Shown piece by piece: positions 6,818 through 15,022 of a stretch of 50,216 nt of DNA (the first letter of the stretch is position 1; each line of letters starts with the position of its first letter). The DNA is from Rubellimicrobium roseum (GTDB lineage: Bacteria; Pseudomonadota; Alphaproteobacteria; Rhodobacterales; Rhodobacteraceae). Made by a program: the position numbers and the translations under genes. The stretch spans positions 1-50,216 of the forward strand of contig NZ_VDFV01000026.1 of NCBI RefSeq assembly GCF_006152145.1. The letters run 5' to 3'. A model generated the notes under the pieces. That model saw only the letters and a program-made list of their open reading frames with translations. It ran no database searches and was not told the origin of the DNA.

Positions 6818-7489
6818 TCAGCTCTCGGCCCAGTGGACGGTCGCGCCCTTGAGGACGGCGACGACCGGGGCCTCCTCGGGCGTGAGGCTGCGGGCGCGGT
6901 CGAGCGCCTCGCGCTTCTCGGGGCCTACGATGACGATGTGACGCGAGATCGCGCCCGACAGCACGCTGGCCGAAAGCGTCACGCGCGGCTCGGGCGCGCC
7001 GGGCGCGCGCATGGGGACGAGAATGACGTCGCCGGTCAGCGCCTCCTCCAGCCGGTCGGCGCCAGGGAAGATCGAGGCGGTGTGCATGTCGGTGCCCATG
7101 CCGAGAAGGCAGACGGTGAGCGGCAGCACCTCGGCGATGGTCTCGGCGAGCTGGGGGATGCCGTCCTCGGGCGTCTCGGTCGGAGCGTGGAGCGGCAGGT
7201 AGCGCGCGGCGGCGGCGTTGTTCACGAGGAGCCGCTGGCGCAGGAGGCGGGTGTTGGAGCGTGGTGACTCCTCGGGCACCCAGCGCTCGTCGGTGAGCAT
7301 GACCGAGACACGCTCCCAGTCAAGGTCGGCCGCGCAGAGCGAATCGAAGATCGGCCCCGGCGTGGTGCCGCCGGGCACCGCGATCGAGGCCGTGTCGCTG
7401 CCCTGGAGCGCCTGGCGCAGCTCGCCCGCGAGGCGCTGGGCGAGCTCGATCATCATCATCTCGGAGTCGGGGTAGGTGACGAGTTCCAT
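6818..7489 (-). CDS. pgl: 6-phosphogluconolactonase
   Basis: The 223-aa protein is of the SOL/DevB type. It has the substrate-binding PGGTTPGPIFDSL and the motif VMLTDERWVPEESPRSN, and the C-terminal region VGPEKREALDRA fits the family. It hydrolyses 6-phosphogluconolactone, the product of Zwf. The ATG at 7487-7489 is preceded by an AGGGA tract, whereas an in-frame start at 7522 would add 11 poorly conserved residues. It follows zwf by 67 bp in the same operon. Confidence 0.93.
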   Translation of the reverse strand: MELVTYPDSEMMMIELAQRLAGELRQALQGSDTASIAVPGGTTPGPIFDSLCAADLDWERVSVMLTDERWVPEESPRSNTRLLRQRLLVNNAAAARYLPLHAPTETPEDGIPQLAETIAEVLPLTVCLLGMGTDMHTASIFPGADRLEEALTGDVILVPMRAPGAPEPRVTLSASVLSGAISRHIVIVGPEKREALDRARSLTPEEAPVVAVLKGATVHWAES

Positions 7490-7556
7490 TCGGCGTGTCC
7501 CTTTTCGCACCGGGCAGAGCATAGAGGCCGGCGCGCCCGCGCCTAGGCCCCCGGGT

Positions 7557-9011
7557 TCAGGCCCGGATATCGCGCCAGCGGCGCCCCTCGCGGTGCAGGA
7601 GCATCAGCGCGTCGTCGGGGCCCGAGGAGCCGGAGTCGTAGAGCTTGGGGACGTCGTTGCGCTTTTCCCAGCCTTCGATGATCGGGTCGGTCCAGGCCCA
7701 GGCCGCCTCCACCTCGTCGCCGCGCATGAAGAGCGTCTGGTTGCCCCGGATCACGTCCATGATGAGGCGTTCGTAGGCATCCGGGGCCTCGGCGGCCTCC
7801 TCGCCCAGGGCCTTGGCGAAGGTCATGTCGAGCGGGCGGTCTATGAGGCGCATGCCCCCCGGCCCCGGCTCCTTGATCGTCACGGTGAGGTCGATGCCCT
7901 CGTTGGGCTGGAGGCGGATCGACAGGATGTTGCGGTGCCGCCGCTCGTCACCCTCGAAGATCGAGTGCGGCAGGTCCTTGAAGACCACCGCGATCTCGGA
8001 GTGCCGCGCGCGCAGCTTCTTGCCGGTGCGCAGGTAGAAGGGCACGCCCGACCAGCGCCAGTTGGCGATCTCGGCGCGGATGGCGATGAAGGACTCGGTG
8101 AAGCTGCGGGGGTTGCCGGCCTCGTCCCGGTAGGAGGGCGCCTCGTGATTCGCGTCGTACTGGCCGCGCACGATGTGGTGGGCGGGCACGGGCTTGAGCG
8201 CGCGGATCACCTTGAGCTTCTCGTCGCGCACGGCCCCGGCCTCGAACTGGGCGGGAGGCTCCATGGCGATGAGGCAGAGAAGCTGCATCAGGTGGTTCTG
8301 GACCATGTCCCGCATGGCGCCGGACTTGTCGTAGTAGCCGCCCCGCCCTTCGACGCCGACCGTCTCGGCCACGGTGATCTGGATGTGGTCGACGTAGTGG
8401 TTGTTCCACAGCGGCTCGAAGAGGATGTTGCCGAAGCGGACGGCCATGAGGTTCTGGACCGTCTCCTTCCCGAGGTAATGGTCGATCCGGTAGATCTGGT
8501 CTTCGCGGAAGTGCTCGGCCAGCGTCCGGTTGAGCGCGCGGGCCGAATCGAGGTCGCGGCCGAAGGGCTTCTCCACCACGATGCGCGACCCCTGGTCGGC
8601 GATGGCGTGCTGGTGCAGCCGCTCGGCCAGGGCGCCGAAGAGGCCGGGCGCGACCGAGAAGTAGAAGGCGCGCACCACGTCCGGCCGCATCAGGGCGGCG
8701 AGCTTGGGCCAGCCCTCCTCGACCGTGGCGTCGACCGAGACGTAGTCGAGCTGCCGGAGGAAGGCCGGGAGGCTGTCGTGGCCCCTCAGCTCGGGCCCGC
8801 CGAAGCTGTCGATGCCTTCTCGCACCATGTCGCGCCAGGCGTCGGCGTCGAGATCGGCGCGGGCGGCGCCGATGATGCGGGAGTCAGGCGGCATCTGCCC
8901 CGCCAGGAAGCGGCGGAAGAGACCGGGCAGGATCTTGCGCCGCGCAAGGTCGCCCGTGCCGCCGAAGATCACGAGGTCGAAGACATCGACCGGGATGACG
9001 CGCGAGACCAT
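7557..9011 (-). CDS. zwf: Glucose-6-phosphate 1-dehydrogenase
   Basis: The 484-aa protein oxidises glucose-6-phosphate to 6-phosphogluconolactone with NAD(P)+. It has the nucleotide-binding FGGTGDLARRK near the N-terminus and the active-site signature RIDHYLGKETVQN. There are two ATGs two codons apart. The second (9009-9011) lies 8 nt after AAAGGAG and is preferred over the first (9017), which has only a 2-nt spacer. It is the first gene of the zwf-pgl-GFA-pgi-NUDIX operon. An 18-bp perfect palindrome sits just upstream of its Shine-Dalgarno, which points to repression by a LacI-family regulator. Confidence 0.97.
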   Translation of the reverse strand: MVSRVIPVDVFDLVIFGGTGDLARRKILPGLFRRFLAGQMPPDSRIIGAARADLDADAWRDMVREGIDSFGGPELRGHDSLPAFLRQLDYVSVDATVEEGWPKLAALMRPDVVRAFYFSVAPGLFGALAERLHQHAIADQGSRIVVEKPFGRDLDSARALNRTLAEHFREDQIYRIDHYLGKETVQNLMAVRFGNILFEPLWNNHYVDHIQITVAETVGVEGRGGYYDKSGAMRDMVQNHLMQLLCLIAMEPPAQFEAGAVRDEKLKVIRALKPVPAHHIVRGQYDANHEAPSYRDEAGNPRSFTESFIAIRAEIANWRWSGVPFYLRTGKKLRARHSEIAVVFKDLPHSIFEGDERRHRNILSIRLQPNEGIDLTVTIKEPGPGGMRLIDRPLDMTFAKALGEEAAEAPDAYERLIMDVIRGNQTLFMRGDEVEAAWAWTDPIIEGWEKRNDVPKLYDSGSSGPDDALMLLHREGRRWRDIRA

Positions 9012-9031
9012 GTCCATGGCTCCTTTCCGGT

Positions 9032-9049
9032 GCCGTTAGCGCTAACGGC
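9032..9049. promoter_or_regulatory. Palindromic operator upstream of zwf, LacI-family type
   Basis: GCCGTTAGCGCTAACGGC is an exact 18-bp palindrome with the central CG step and TTAGCGCTAA core typical of LacI-family operators. It lies about 20 bp upstream of the zwf start, where a bound repressor would block initiation or early elongation. The regulator is not encoded in this window. Confidence 0.7.
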
Positions 9050-9092
9050 GGCCGGTCTACCCCCTTCCGGTCGCGACGTCCAGCGGACGCCG

Positions 9093-9821
9093 TCAGGTGT
9101 CCTCGACAGCCTGCCAGCCCACGCGGGACAGGCCCGGCTCGGCCGCGAGCCGCGCGAACGCGGCGTCGATGGCCGTCTGCGTGACCCCTTCTCCGGTCAC
9201 GGTCGCGGCGATGTCAAGCGCGGCGCCGTCGCCCGAGGGCCGCACGGCGATCTCGGTCAGGTGCAGGCCGGCGACCTGAACGACGCCGAGCAGGATGGCG
9301 CGCACCTCGGCTTCGCGCGACGGGGCGCAGGTGACGGCGACCTCGAACTGCCGCAGGACCGGGCGGCCGGCCAGCGTGTGGCGCTTGATCCACTTCACCA
9401 GCGGGCGCAGGCCGAGGTTCACGAAGACGATGAGGCCGGTGAGGAGCAGCGCGTAGGGCCAGGCCCCCGCCCCCGCTATCATGCCGACCCCGGCCGCGCA
9501 CCAGAGCGTCGCGGCCGAGTTGATGCCGTGGACGGTGAAGCCGTCGCGGAAGATGATCCCCGCCCCCAGGAAACCGATGCCCGAAACGATCTGCGCGGCG
9601 ACTCGGGTGGGGCTCACCTCGTCCGGGTAGAGGCCCGAGAAGGTGACGAAGGCGGCCGCGCCCAGGGCCACGAGGGCGTTGGTGCGCAGCCCCGCCATGC
9701 GCTGGCGGATCTGGCGCTCCGAGCCGATGAGCGCACCGCAGGACAGCGCCACGAAGAGGTTGAGCGCGGCCCGCTGGAGATCGGCCGGCAGGAACGGCAG
9801 GGGCAGGAAGGGGATGTCCAT
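9093..9821 (-). CDS. MgtC/SapB family membrane protein
   Basis: The 242-aa protein has an N-terminal MgtC domain of about 150 residues with several membrane helices and the signatures ALIGSERQIRQRMAGLRTN, GIGFLGAGIIFRDG and VHGINSAATLWCAAGVGM. A cytoplasmic C-terminal domain of about 80 residues, ACT-like in appearance, follows. MgtC proteins affect Mg2+ homeostasis or modulate the ATP synthase in some pathogens; here the role is unknown. The ATG at 9819-9821 gives the normal family start. It ends 44 bp upstream of the zwf operator. Confidence 0.88.
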   Translation of the reverse strand: MDIPFLPLPFLPADLQRAALNLFVALSCGALIGSERQIRQRMAGLRTNALVALGAAAFVTFSGLYPDEVSPTRVAAQIVSGIGFLGAGIIFRDGFTVHGINSAATLWCAAGVGMIAGAGAWPYALLLTGLIVFVNLGLRPLVKWIKRHTLAGRPVLRQFEVAVTCAPSREAEVRAILLGVVQVAGLHLTEIAVRPSGDGAALDIAATVTGEGVTQTAIDAAFARLAAEPGLSRVGWQAVEDT

Positions 9822-9919
9822 CAGAGGTTTGTCCGGTCCGCGGAGCGGCGCTGTCAAGAACGGGCGAACCCGGGCGCGGGTCCGGGCGTTCCTCCCGGAC
9901 ACCGCAAGGAGGCCCGGCG

Positions 9920-10126
9920 ATGAGCACGAGCAAGCATCCCAAGACCCACGACCCCAGCGACGCGGACCTGAAGGGCAATCCCGGAATCGGCAGCAGCGCC
10001 GGGACCACGGGCCAGGAGGACGAGGACCTGCAGGACGGGGAGACCACCTTCGAGGGCGACGTGCTGAGCGACGCCACGCCGCAGGGTGGCGTGGACCCGA
10101 ACCAGACGGGGCGGACAAACAAGTGA
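9920..10126 (+). CDS. Small acidic hypothetical protein
   Basis: The 68-aa product is hydrophilic, acidic and low in hydrophobic residues (for example DADLKGNPGIGSSAGTTGQ and EDEDLQDGETTFEGDVL), so it is probably disordered. AAGGAGG 8 nt before the ATG is a near-ideal Shine-Dalgarno, which supports expression. It is divergent from the MgtC gene across 98 bp and convergent with the HNH gene. No domain is recognised. Confidence 0.7.
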   Translation: MSTSKHPKTHDPSDADLKGNPGIGSSAGTTGQEDEDLQDGETTFEGDVLSDATPQGGVDPNQTGRTNK

Positions 10127-10148
10127 GGGGCGCGCCGGGCCGGGGGCC

Positions 10149-10748
10149 TCAGGCCTCCAGCTCGGCGTCCCAGTAGAGGTAGTCCATCCAGGACTGGTGG
10201 AGGTGGTTGGGCGGGAACTTGCGGCCGGTGTTGCGCAGCTCCTCGGACCCCGGCTGGCGGGGCGGGCGGCGCAGCGACATGCCCGACTGGCGCAGCGACT
10301 TGGACCCCTTGCGAAGGTTGCAGGTCGAGCAGGCGGCGACGACGTTCTCCCAGCTCGTGATGCCGCCGCGTGCGCGGGGAATCACGTGGTCGAAGGTCAG
10401 GTCGCCCTTGGCGCCGCAGTACTGGCAGCAGAACTCGTCCCGCAGGAACAGGTTGAAGCGGGTGAAGGCCACCTGCTTCTGCGGCTTGACGTAGTCCTTG
10501 AGCACCACGACCGAAGGGATGCGGATCGAGGTCGAGGGCGAATGCACGCATTCGTCGTAGGTCGCCACGATCTGCACGCGGTCGAGGAAGGCGGCCTTCA
10601 CCGCCTCCTGCCAGGGCCAGAGCGAGAGCGGATAGTAGGAGAGAGGGCGGTAGTCGGCGTTCAGGACGAGTGCGGGAAAATGGCGGAGCGATGCGGGGTC
10701 CCGCACGAAGCTGGTACGAAAATCATCGTCCATTGCCAGTGCCGTCAT
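10149..10748 (-). CDS. HNH endonuclease family protein
   Basis: The 199-aa protein carries an HNH domain at about residues 105-150: CCQYCGAKGDLTFDHVIPR followed by GGITSWENVVAACSTCNLRKG. The two Cys pairs and the DHV/N/H positions are complete. The N-terminal half is a conserved segment (LVLNADYRPLSYYPLSLWPW) found in this type across Rhodobacterales core genomes. The type appears to be a housekeeping gene, not a restriction enzyme. The biological substrate is unknown. Confidence 0.9.
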   Translation of the reverse strand: MTALAMDDDFRTSFVRDPASLRHFPALVLNADYRPLSYYPLSLWPWQEAVKAAFLDRVQIVATYDECVHSPSTSIRIPSVVVLKDYVKPQKQVAFTRFNLFLRDEFCCQYCGAKGDLTFDHVIPRARGGITSWENVVAACSTCNLRKGSKSLRQSGMSLRRPPRQPGSEELRNTGRKFPPNHLHQSWMDYLYWDAELEA

Positions 10749-10788
10749 GCCTTTCCGACTCCCTGTCCCCGCATGCCCGTCACCCGTG

Positions 10789-10816
10789 ACTATATGCCCG
10801 GTTAAGCGTGCGGCAA
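10789..10816 (-). promoter_or_regulatory. Sigma-70-type promoter of the HNH gene
   Basis: On the minus strand TTGCCG (10811-10816) and TATAGT (10789-10794) are separated by 16 bp, resembling -35 and -10 hexamers. They lie 41 bp upstream of the start codon. Assigned by pattern only. Confidence 0.45.
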
Positions 10817-10892
10817 GATTCGCAAGCTGCTGCTTGGGGATATCTCGCGAAGGTGACGCCGGTGTTTCCGTTGGGTAACGGTGCGGTGACGC

Positions 10893-11570
10893 TCAGCCGA
10901 TCCCCAGACGCTCGCGCAGGAAGGCCAGCGCCACCGACAGGCCGTCGGGTGCGATGCCGTGGGCGGTGCCCTTCATGACGTGGGCGTAGACCTCGGTCCA
11001 GCCGGCCGATTCGAGCGCGCGGGCAGCCTCGGGAAGCGCCTGAACGGGCACCACGTCGTCGCGGTCGCCGTGGATCAGGAGCACGGGCGGGCGGGACTGG
11101 ACCTCGTCGGCCAGGGTCTCGGGCTCCAGCAGGCGGCCGGAGAAGGCGACGACGCCCGCGACGGGGTCCTCGCGCCGGGGCGCGGCGTGGAGCGCCATCA
11201 TGGTGCCTTGCGAGAAGCCCACGAGCGCGACCTGCTCGGGCAGGAGGTCCTCGTCCACCATAACGCCGTCGAGGAAGGACTGGAGGTCGTCCACCGCGCG
11301 AAGGACGCCGTTGCGGGCCATCTCCTCGGAGGAGCCGTCGAGCCAGGGGATCGGGAACCACTGGAGGCCCATGGGAGCGCCGATGCAGGCCTCGGGCGCG
11401 TCGGGCGACAGGAACAGAGTGTCGGGCATGTATTCCGACAGCGGCTCGGCCAGGCCGATCAGGTCCTTGCCGTTGGCGCCGTAGCCATGGAGGAAGACCA
11501 CGCAGGAGCGCGTCTCGCCCGAGATGGGCTCCACCCGTTCGGCGCGAAGGGCGCGAGTGCTCTTGGCCAT
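10893..11570 (-). CDS. Alpha/beta hydrolase, phospholipase/carboxylesterase family
   Basis: The 225-aa protein has the family's oxyanion motif VVFLHGYGANG, the nucleophile elbow GFSQG (Ser at about 120), the acid in HGDRDDVVP and the His in GTAHGI at about 204. It resembles bacterial cytosolic carboxylesterases of the acyl-protein thioesterase type. The ATG at 11568-11570 is chosen because the longer frame upstream runs through an intergenic stretch. It stands downstream of alkA on the same strand, 50 bp away. Confidence 0.9.
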   Translation of the reverse strand: MAKSTRALRAERVEPISGETRSCVVFLHGYGANGKDLIGLAEPLSEYMPDTLFLSPDAPEACIGAPMGLQWFPIPWLDGSSEEMARNGVLRAVDDLQSFLDGVMVDEDLLPEQVALVGFSQGTMMALHAAPRREDPVAGVVAFSGRLLEPETLADEVQSRPPVLLIHGDRDDVVPVQALPEAARALESAGWTEVYAHVMKGTAHGIAPDGLSVALAFLRERLGIG

Positions 11571-11620
11571 GTCCTGTTTCCCCTGTCTGGTCCGGGGCCG
11601 GAGATAGCGCGGGGCGCGGG

Positions 11621-12244
11621 CTAGCGCACCCCCTCGCGCGATTTCACGACGTGGTAGTAGCCCCAGAGGATGCGCGCGGCGACGGCCCGCCAGGGGGACC
11701 AGTCGGCGGCCATCTCCTTGAGGACCTTCTCCTTGGGGCGGTCGGGCAGGTCGAAGAGGAGGCGTACGCCCTCTTGCAGGGCGAGGTCGGCGGGGGCGAA
11801 GACGTCGGCATGGCCCAGCGCGAACATCGCATACATCTCGGCGGTCCAGCGGCCGATGCCGGGGACATGGACGAGCTTCTGGATGACCTCCTCGGTGGGC
11901 AGGTGACGCAGGGATTCGTAGTCGATGCCCTCGGCCGCGAGCGCCTTGGCGTAGCGGACCTTCTGGCGCGACAGGCCCTGGGCGCGAAGCGTGTCGTCGT
12001 CGGCCGCCAGCACCGCCTCGGGCGTGGTGAGCCCCTGCCCCTCCAGCCGTCGCCAGATCGATTCGGCGGCGGCGGTGGAAACCTGCTGGCTCACGATGGC
12101 CGAGAAGAGCCGGTCGAAGCCGTCGGGGTAGCGGCGGAGCTTGAGCGGGCGCGACATCTCGTAGGCCAGGGCGAAGCGCGGCTCGCGGGTCCCGAGCCAT
12201 GCGGCGCCTTCCTCGATGCAGTCGTTGGACTGGATGATCCTCAT
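11621..12244 (-). CDS. DNA-3-methyladenine glycosylase, AlkA-like (HhH-GPD)
   Basis: The 207-aa protein contains a helix-hairpin-helix, VPGIGRWTAEMYAMFAL, followed by the catalytic Asp in APADLALQ (about residue 153). This is the arrangement of HhH-GPD base-excision glycosylases that remove alkylated purines. It is shorter than E. coli AlkA because it lacks the N-terminal extra domain. Its ATG overlaps the cobK stop (ATGA), so a DNA repair gene is coupled to a cobalamin gene. Confidence 0.9.
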   Translation of the reverse strand: MRIIQSNDCIEEGAAWLGTREPRFALAYEMSRPLKLRRYPDGFDRLFSAIVSQQVSTAAAESIWRRLEGQGLTTPEAVLAADDDTLRAQGLSRQKVRYAKALAAEGIDYESLRHLPTEEVIQKLVHVPGIGRWTAEMYAMFALGHADVFAPADLALQEGVRLLFDLPDRPKEKVLKEMAADWSPWRAVAARILWGYYHVVKSREGVR

Positions 12245-12987
12245 GCCCGGAAGGTAGGGGTGGCGGAACGAAACGGCAACGCCCAGGCGAGCGCCTCCTC
12301 GACGGTGGCGACGGTGTGCAGGCCTTCGGGCGGCAGCGGGCGGCGCAGGAGGATCACCTCGATCCCGAGGTCGCGCGCGGCGTCGAGCTTGGGGCGGGCG
12401 TCCGCAGCGCCCGAGTCCTTGGCGACGAGATGGGTGACCCCCAGGTCGCGGAAGAGCGCGGACTCCGCTGCGCGATCAAAAGGCGGGCGGGCGACGATCG
12501 GCCCACCGGGGAACGGGAAGGACTCGGCGGGCGGATCGATGACGCGCAGGTGGACGCGGGCGGCGCGCAGGCCGGCCCAGGCGGGCAGGCTCTGGCGGCC
12601 GGTGGCGAGGAAGACCACCGAGTCGGGCGGGAGGAGGCGCATGGCCTCGGCCTCGTCCGCGACCCAGGTCCAAGCGGGCTCGGGCGTCCAGCCCGCGCGT
12701 TCGAGGCGGAGGAGCGGGACGCCCCTTGCGCGGCAGACGGCGTGGGTGCGGGCCGTGATGCGGGCGGCGAAGGGGTGCGTGGCGTCGATGACGGCCGTGA
12801 TGCGCTCGCGGTCGAGATAGGCCGCGAAGCCCTCGGCCCCTCCGAAGCCGCCGTGGCGGGTGGGCAGCCCGAGCGGGAACGGTTCCTTGGTCGCGCCGGC
12901 CAGCGAGGCGATGGCGGGGACACCCTCCCGGGCCAGCCGCGCGGCAAGGCGGCGGGCATCAGAGGTGCCGGAGAGGAGCAGGATCAC
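12241..12987 (-). CDS. cobK: Precorrin-6A/cobalt-precorrin-6A reductase
   Basis: The 248-aa protein starts with the NAD(P)H-binding segment ILLLSGTSDARRLAARL and shows AVIDATHPFAARITA and LRLERAGW, as in CobK/CbiJ. It reduces the macrocycle of (cobalt-)precorrin-6A in corrin ring synthesis. The GTG start (12985-12987) overlaps the cbiD stop, and its own stop overlaps alkA. Whether the substrate carries cobalt cannot be read from this gene; its coupling to CbiD points to a cobalt-containing route or a mixed pathway. Confidence 0.92.
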   Translation of the reverse strand: MILLLSGTSDARRLAARLAREGVPAIASLAGATKEPFPLGLPTRHGGFGGAEGFAAYLDRERITAVIDATHPFAARITARTHAVCRARGVPLLRLERAGWTPEPAWTWVADEAEAMRLLPPDSVVFLATGRQSLPAWAGLRAARVHLRVIDPPAESFPFPGGPIVARPPFDRAAESALFRDLGVTHLVAKDSGAADARPKLDAARDLGIEVILLRRPLPPEGLHTVATVEEALAWALPFRSATPTFRA

Positions 12988-14033
12988 GGGCCGGCCCGCC
13001 CGACCACCGAGCCCGCGCGGTCGGTGATGACCACGTCCGACACGGTGCCGGTCCCGTCGAGCATGGCGTCGAGCCGGTCGCGGGCGGCCCTTGCGACCCG
13101 GTCCGCCAAGGGCGGTCCGAGCAGCGTGAGTGCGGCCATGCCGGTGGGCGCCTCGGCCACGCGGGGGTCGCCCGCGAGCCGGGCCAGCGCCCCCATGTCG
13201 AGCTGGCTGCGGCCCGAATGGAGGTCCTGCGCGCCTTGCGCGAACTTGGCGATCTTGGCGAAGCCGCCGCCCAAGGTCACGCGCGGGACCGGATGGCGGC
13301 GCAGATATTTCAGCATCCCGCCCGCGAAGTCGCCCATGTCGATCATGGCGATCTCGGGGAGGCCGTGGAGCGCGCGGACGGCGGCCTCGGAGGTCGCGCC
13401 GGTGCAGCCCGCCACATGGGGGATGCCGCTCGCGCGGGCCACGTCGATGCCACGGTGGATCGAGGCGATCCAGGCGGCGCAGGAGAAGGGGCGCACGATT
13501 CCGGTGGTGCCGAGGACCGAAAGGCCACCCTCGATGCCGAGACGGGGGTTCCAGGTCCGCTGGGCGATCTCCTCGCCGCCGGGGATGGACACGGTGATCT
13601 CGATGTCGGGCGCGCGGCCGAACTCGGCGGCGAGGTCGGCAACCTGTTCGTCCATCATGGCGCGGGGAACGGGGTTGATGGCGGGCTCTCCGGGGGGGAT
13701 CGGCAGGCCGGGGCGCGTGACGGTGCCGACGCCGGGGCCGGCGCAGAAGGTGACGCCGCCCGCCGACGGCGCGACGCGGGCGACGATCAGCGCGCCATGG
13801 GTCACGTCGGGGTCGTCGCCCGCATCCTTGACGATGCCGGCCTCGGCCCAGCCCTCGCCCGCGTCGCAGTGGGCCAGGACGAAGGTCGGCATCTCGCCGC
13901 GCGGGAGGGTGATGGTCACGGAATCCGGGAAGGCTCCGCCCCAGAGCCGCAGGAGCGCGGCCCGCGTGGCGGCGGTGGCACAGGCGCCGGTGGTCCAGCC
14001 GCGGCGGAGGGGAGTGGGAGCGCTGTCGGTCAC
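12984..14033 (-). CDS. cbiD: Cobalt-precorrin-5B (C1)-methyltransferase
   Basis: The 349-aa protein has CbiD signatures: LRRGWTTGACATAATRAAL at the N-terminus, NPRLGIEGGLSVLGTTGIV in the middle and VTLGGGFAKIAKFAQG toward the C-terminus. CbiD methylates C1 of the corrin ring and belongs to the cobalt-early route; aerobic organisms often use CobF for the matching step. The GTG at 14031-14033 yields the expected N-terminus. It is divergent from cobA across 167 bp, in which no cobalamin riboswitch core was seen. Confidence 0.93.
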   Translation of the reverse strand: MTDSAPTPLRRGWTTGACATAATRAALLRLWGGAFPDSVTITLPRGEMPTFVLAHCDAGEGWAEAGIVKDAGDDPDVTHGALIVARVAPSAGGVTFCAGPGVGTVTRPGLPIPPGEPAINPVPRAMMDEQVADLAAEFGRAPDIEITVSIPGGEEIAQRTWNPRLGIEGGLSVLGTTGIVRPFSCAAWIASIHRGIDVARASGIPHVAGCTGATSEAAVRALHGLPEIAMIDMGDFAGGMLKYLRRHPVPRVTLGGGFAKIAKFAQGAQDLHSGRSQLDMGALARLAGDPRVAEAPTGMAALTLLGPPLADRVARAARDRLDAMLDGTGTVSDVVITDRAGSVVGRAGP

Positions 14034-14200
14034 GGTGGGGCATGATGGGGGTCGGCCACGGCGCCCGCAAGGGGAGCGGCGCGTAGAGCCGGGGCGTCGC
14101 AGGCGTATTTGGGCCAAGTTGATGGGGCACGGTCGCGTCCCGTGGTCCGGGCGTCGGGTTCCGACTTTTCGACGGGCAAGTTGAAGCCTATGAGGGCGCC

Positions 14201-15022
14201 ATGCCCGAGCTTCCCTCCTTCGAATGGCCTGTCTTCCAGCCCGGTTGGGTCTGGCTCGTGGGGGCCGGTCCCGGTGATCCGGGCCTTCTGACGCTGCATG
14301 CACTGAACGCGCTGCGGCAGGCCGACGTCGTGGTCTACGACGCGCTGGTGGAGACCGCGATCCTCGACTGGGCGCCGGGGGCCGAGCGCATCTACGCCGG
14401 CAAGCGCGGGGGCAAGCCCTCGCCGAAGCAGCGCGACATCTCCTTGCGGCTCGTGGAGCTGGCGCGGGAGGGCAAGCGGGTGCTGCGGCTCAAGGGCGGC
14501 GATCCGTTCGTCTTCGGGCGCGGCGGCGAGGAAGGGCAGACGCTGGTCGCCCATGGCGTGCCGATCCGGGTGGTGCCGGGGATCTCGGCCGGGATCGGGG
14601 GGCTGGCCTATGCGGGCATCCCCGTGACGCACCGCGACGTGAACCAGTCGGTGACCTTCGTGACCGGGCACGACCAGACGGGACAGGCGCCTTCGGCCTT
14701 GGATTGGCGAGCCATCGCAAGGGCTTCGGAGGTGATCGTCATCTACATGGGCCTCAAGCACGCGGCGCAGATCGCGGGCGAGTTGCTGGCGGCCGGGCGC
14801 GTGCCCTCCGAGCCCGTGGCCATCGTCCGGGACGCGACGACGCCCCGAATGTCGGTGCTGGAGACGACGCTGGCCGGACTGCCCGAGGTTGCGGCGGGCG
14901 TGGAGCCTCCGGCGATCATCTGCATCGGGCGCAACGTGCTGCTGCGGCAGGCGCTCGACTGGCAGGCGGGGCCACGCGCGGTCGATCCGCTGGGCACGCG
15001 GGTGCGGCCCCAAAGCGCGTGA
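14201..15022 (+). CDS. cobA: Uroporphyrinogen-III C-methyltransferase
   Basis: The 273-aa SAM-dependent enzyme makes precorrin-2, the branch point to cobalamin and siroheme. Both family signatures are present: LVGAGPGDPGLLTLHALNA near the N-terminus and RLKGGDPFVFGRGGEEG about 75 residues later, with GKRGGKPSPKQ between them. There is no CysG-type dehydrogenase/chelatase domain, so it is the single-function form. It overlaps cobB by four bases and leads a cobA-cobB-MFS operon. Confidence 0.95.
   Translation: MPELPSFEWPVFQPGWVWLVGAGPGDPGLLTLHALNALRQADVVVYDALVETAILDWAPGAERIYAGKRGGKPSPKQRDISLRLVELAREGKRVLRLKGGDPFVFGRGGEEGQTLVAHGVPIRVVPGISAGIGGLAYAGIPVTHRDVNQSVTFVTGHDQTGQAPSALDWRAIARASEVIVIYMGLKHAAQIAGELLAAGRVPSEPVAIVRDATTPRMSVLETTLAGLPEVAAGVEPPAIICIGRNVLLRQALDWQAGPRAVDPLGTRVRPQSA

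Noticed and set aside
7476-9923. 815-codon plus-strand frame opposite zwf and mgtC
   Set aside because: Shadow frame of two well-supported minus-strand genes.
14034-14200. Cobalamin riboswitch between cbiD and cobA
   Set aside because: No B12-box-like core is visible in the 167-bp gap, and the start codons leave little room for the aptamer.
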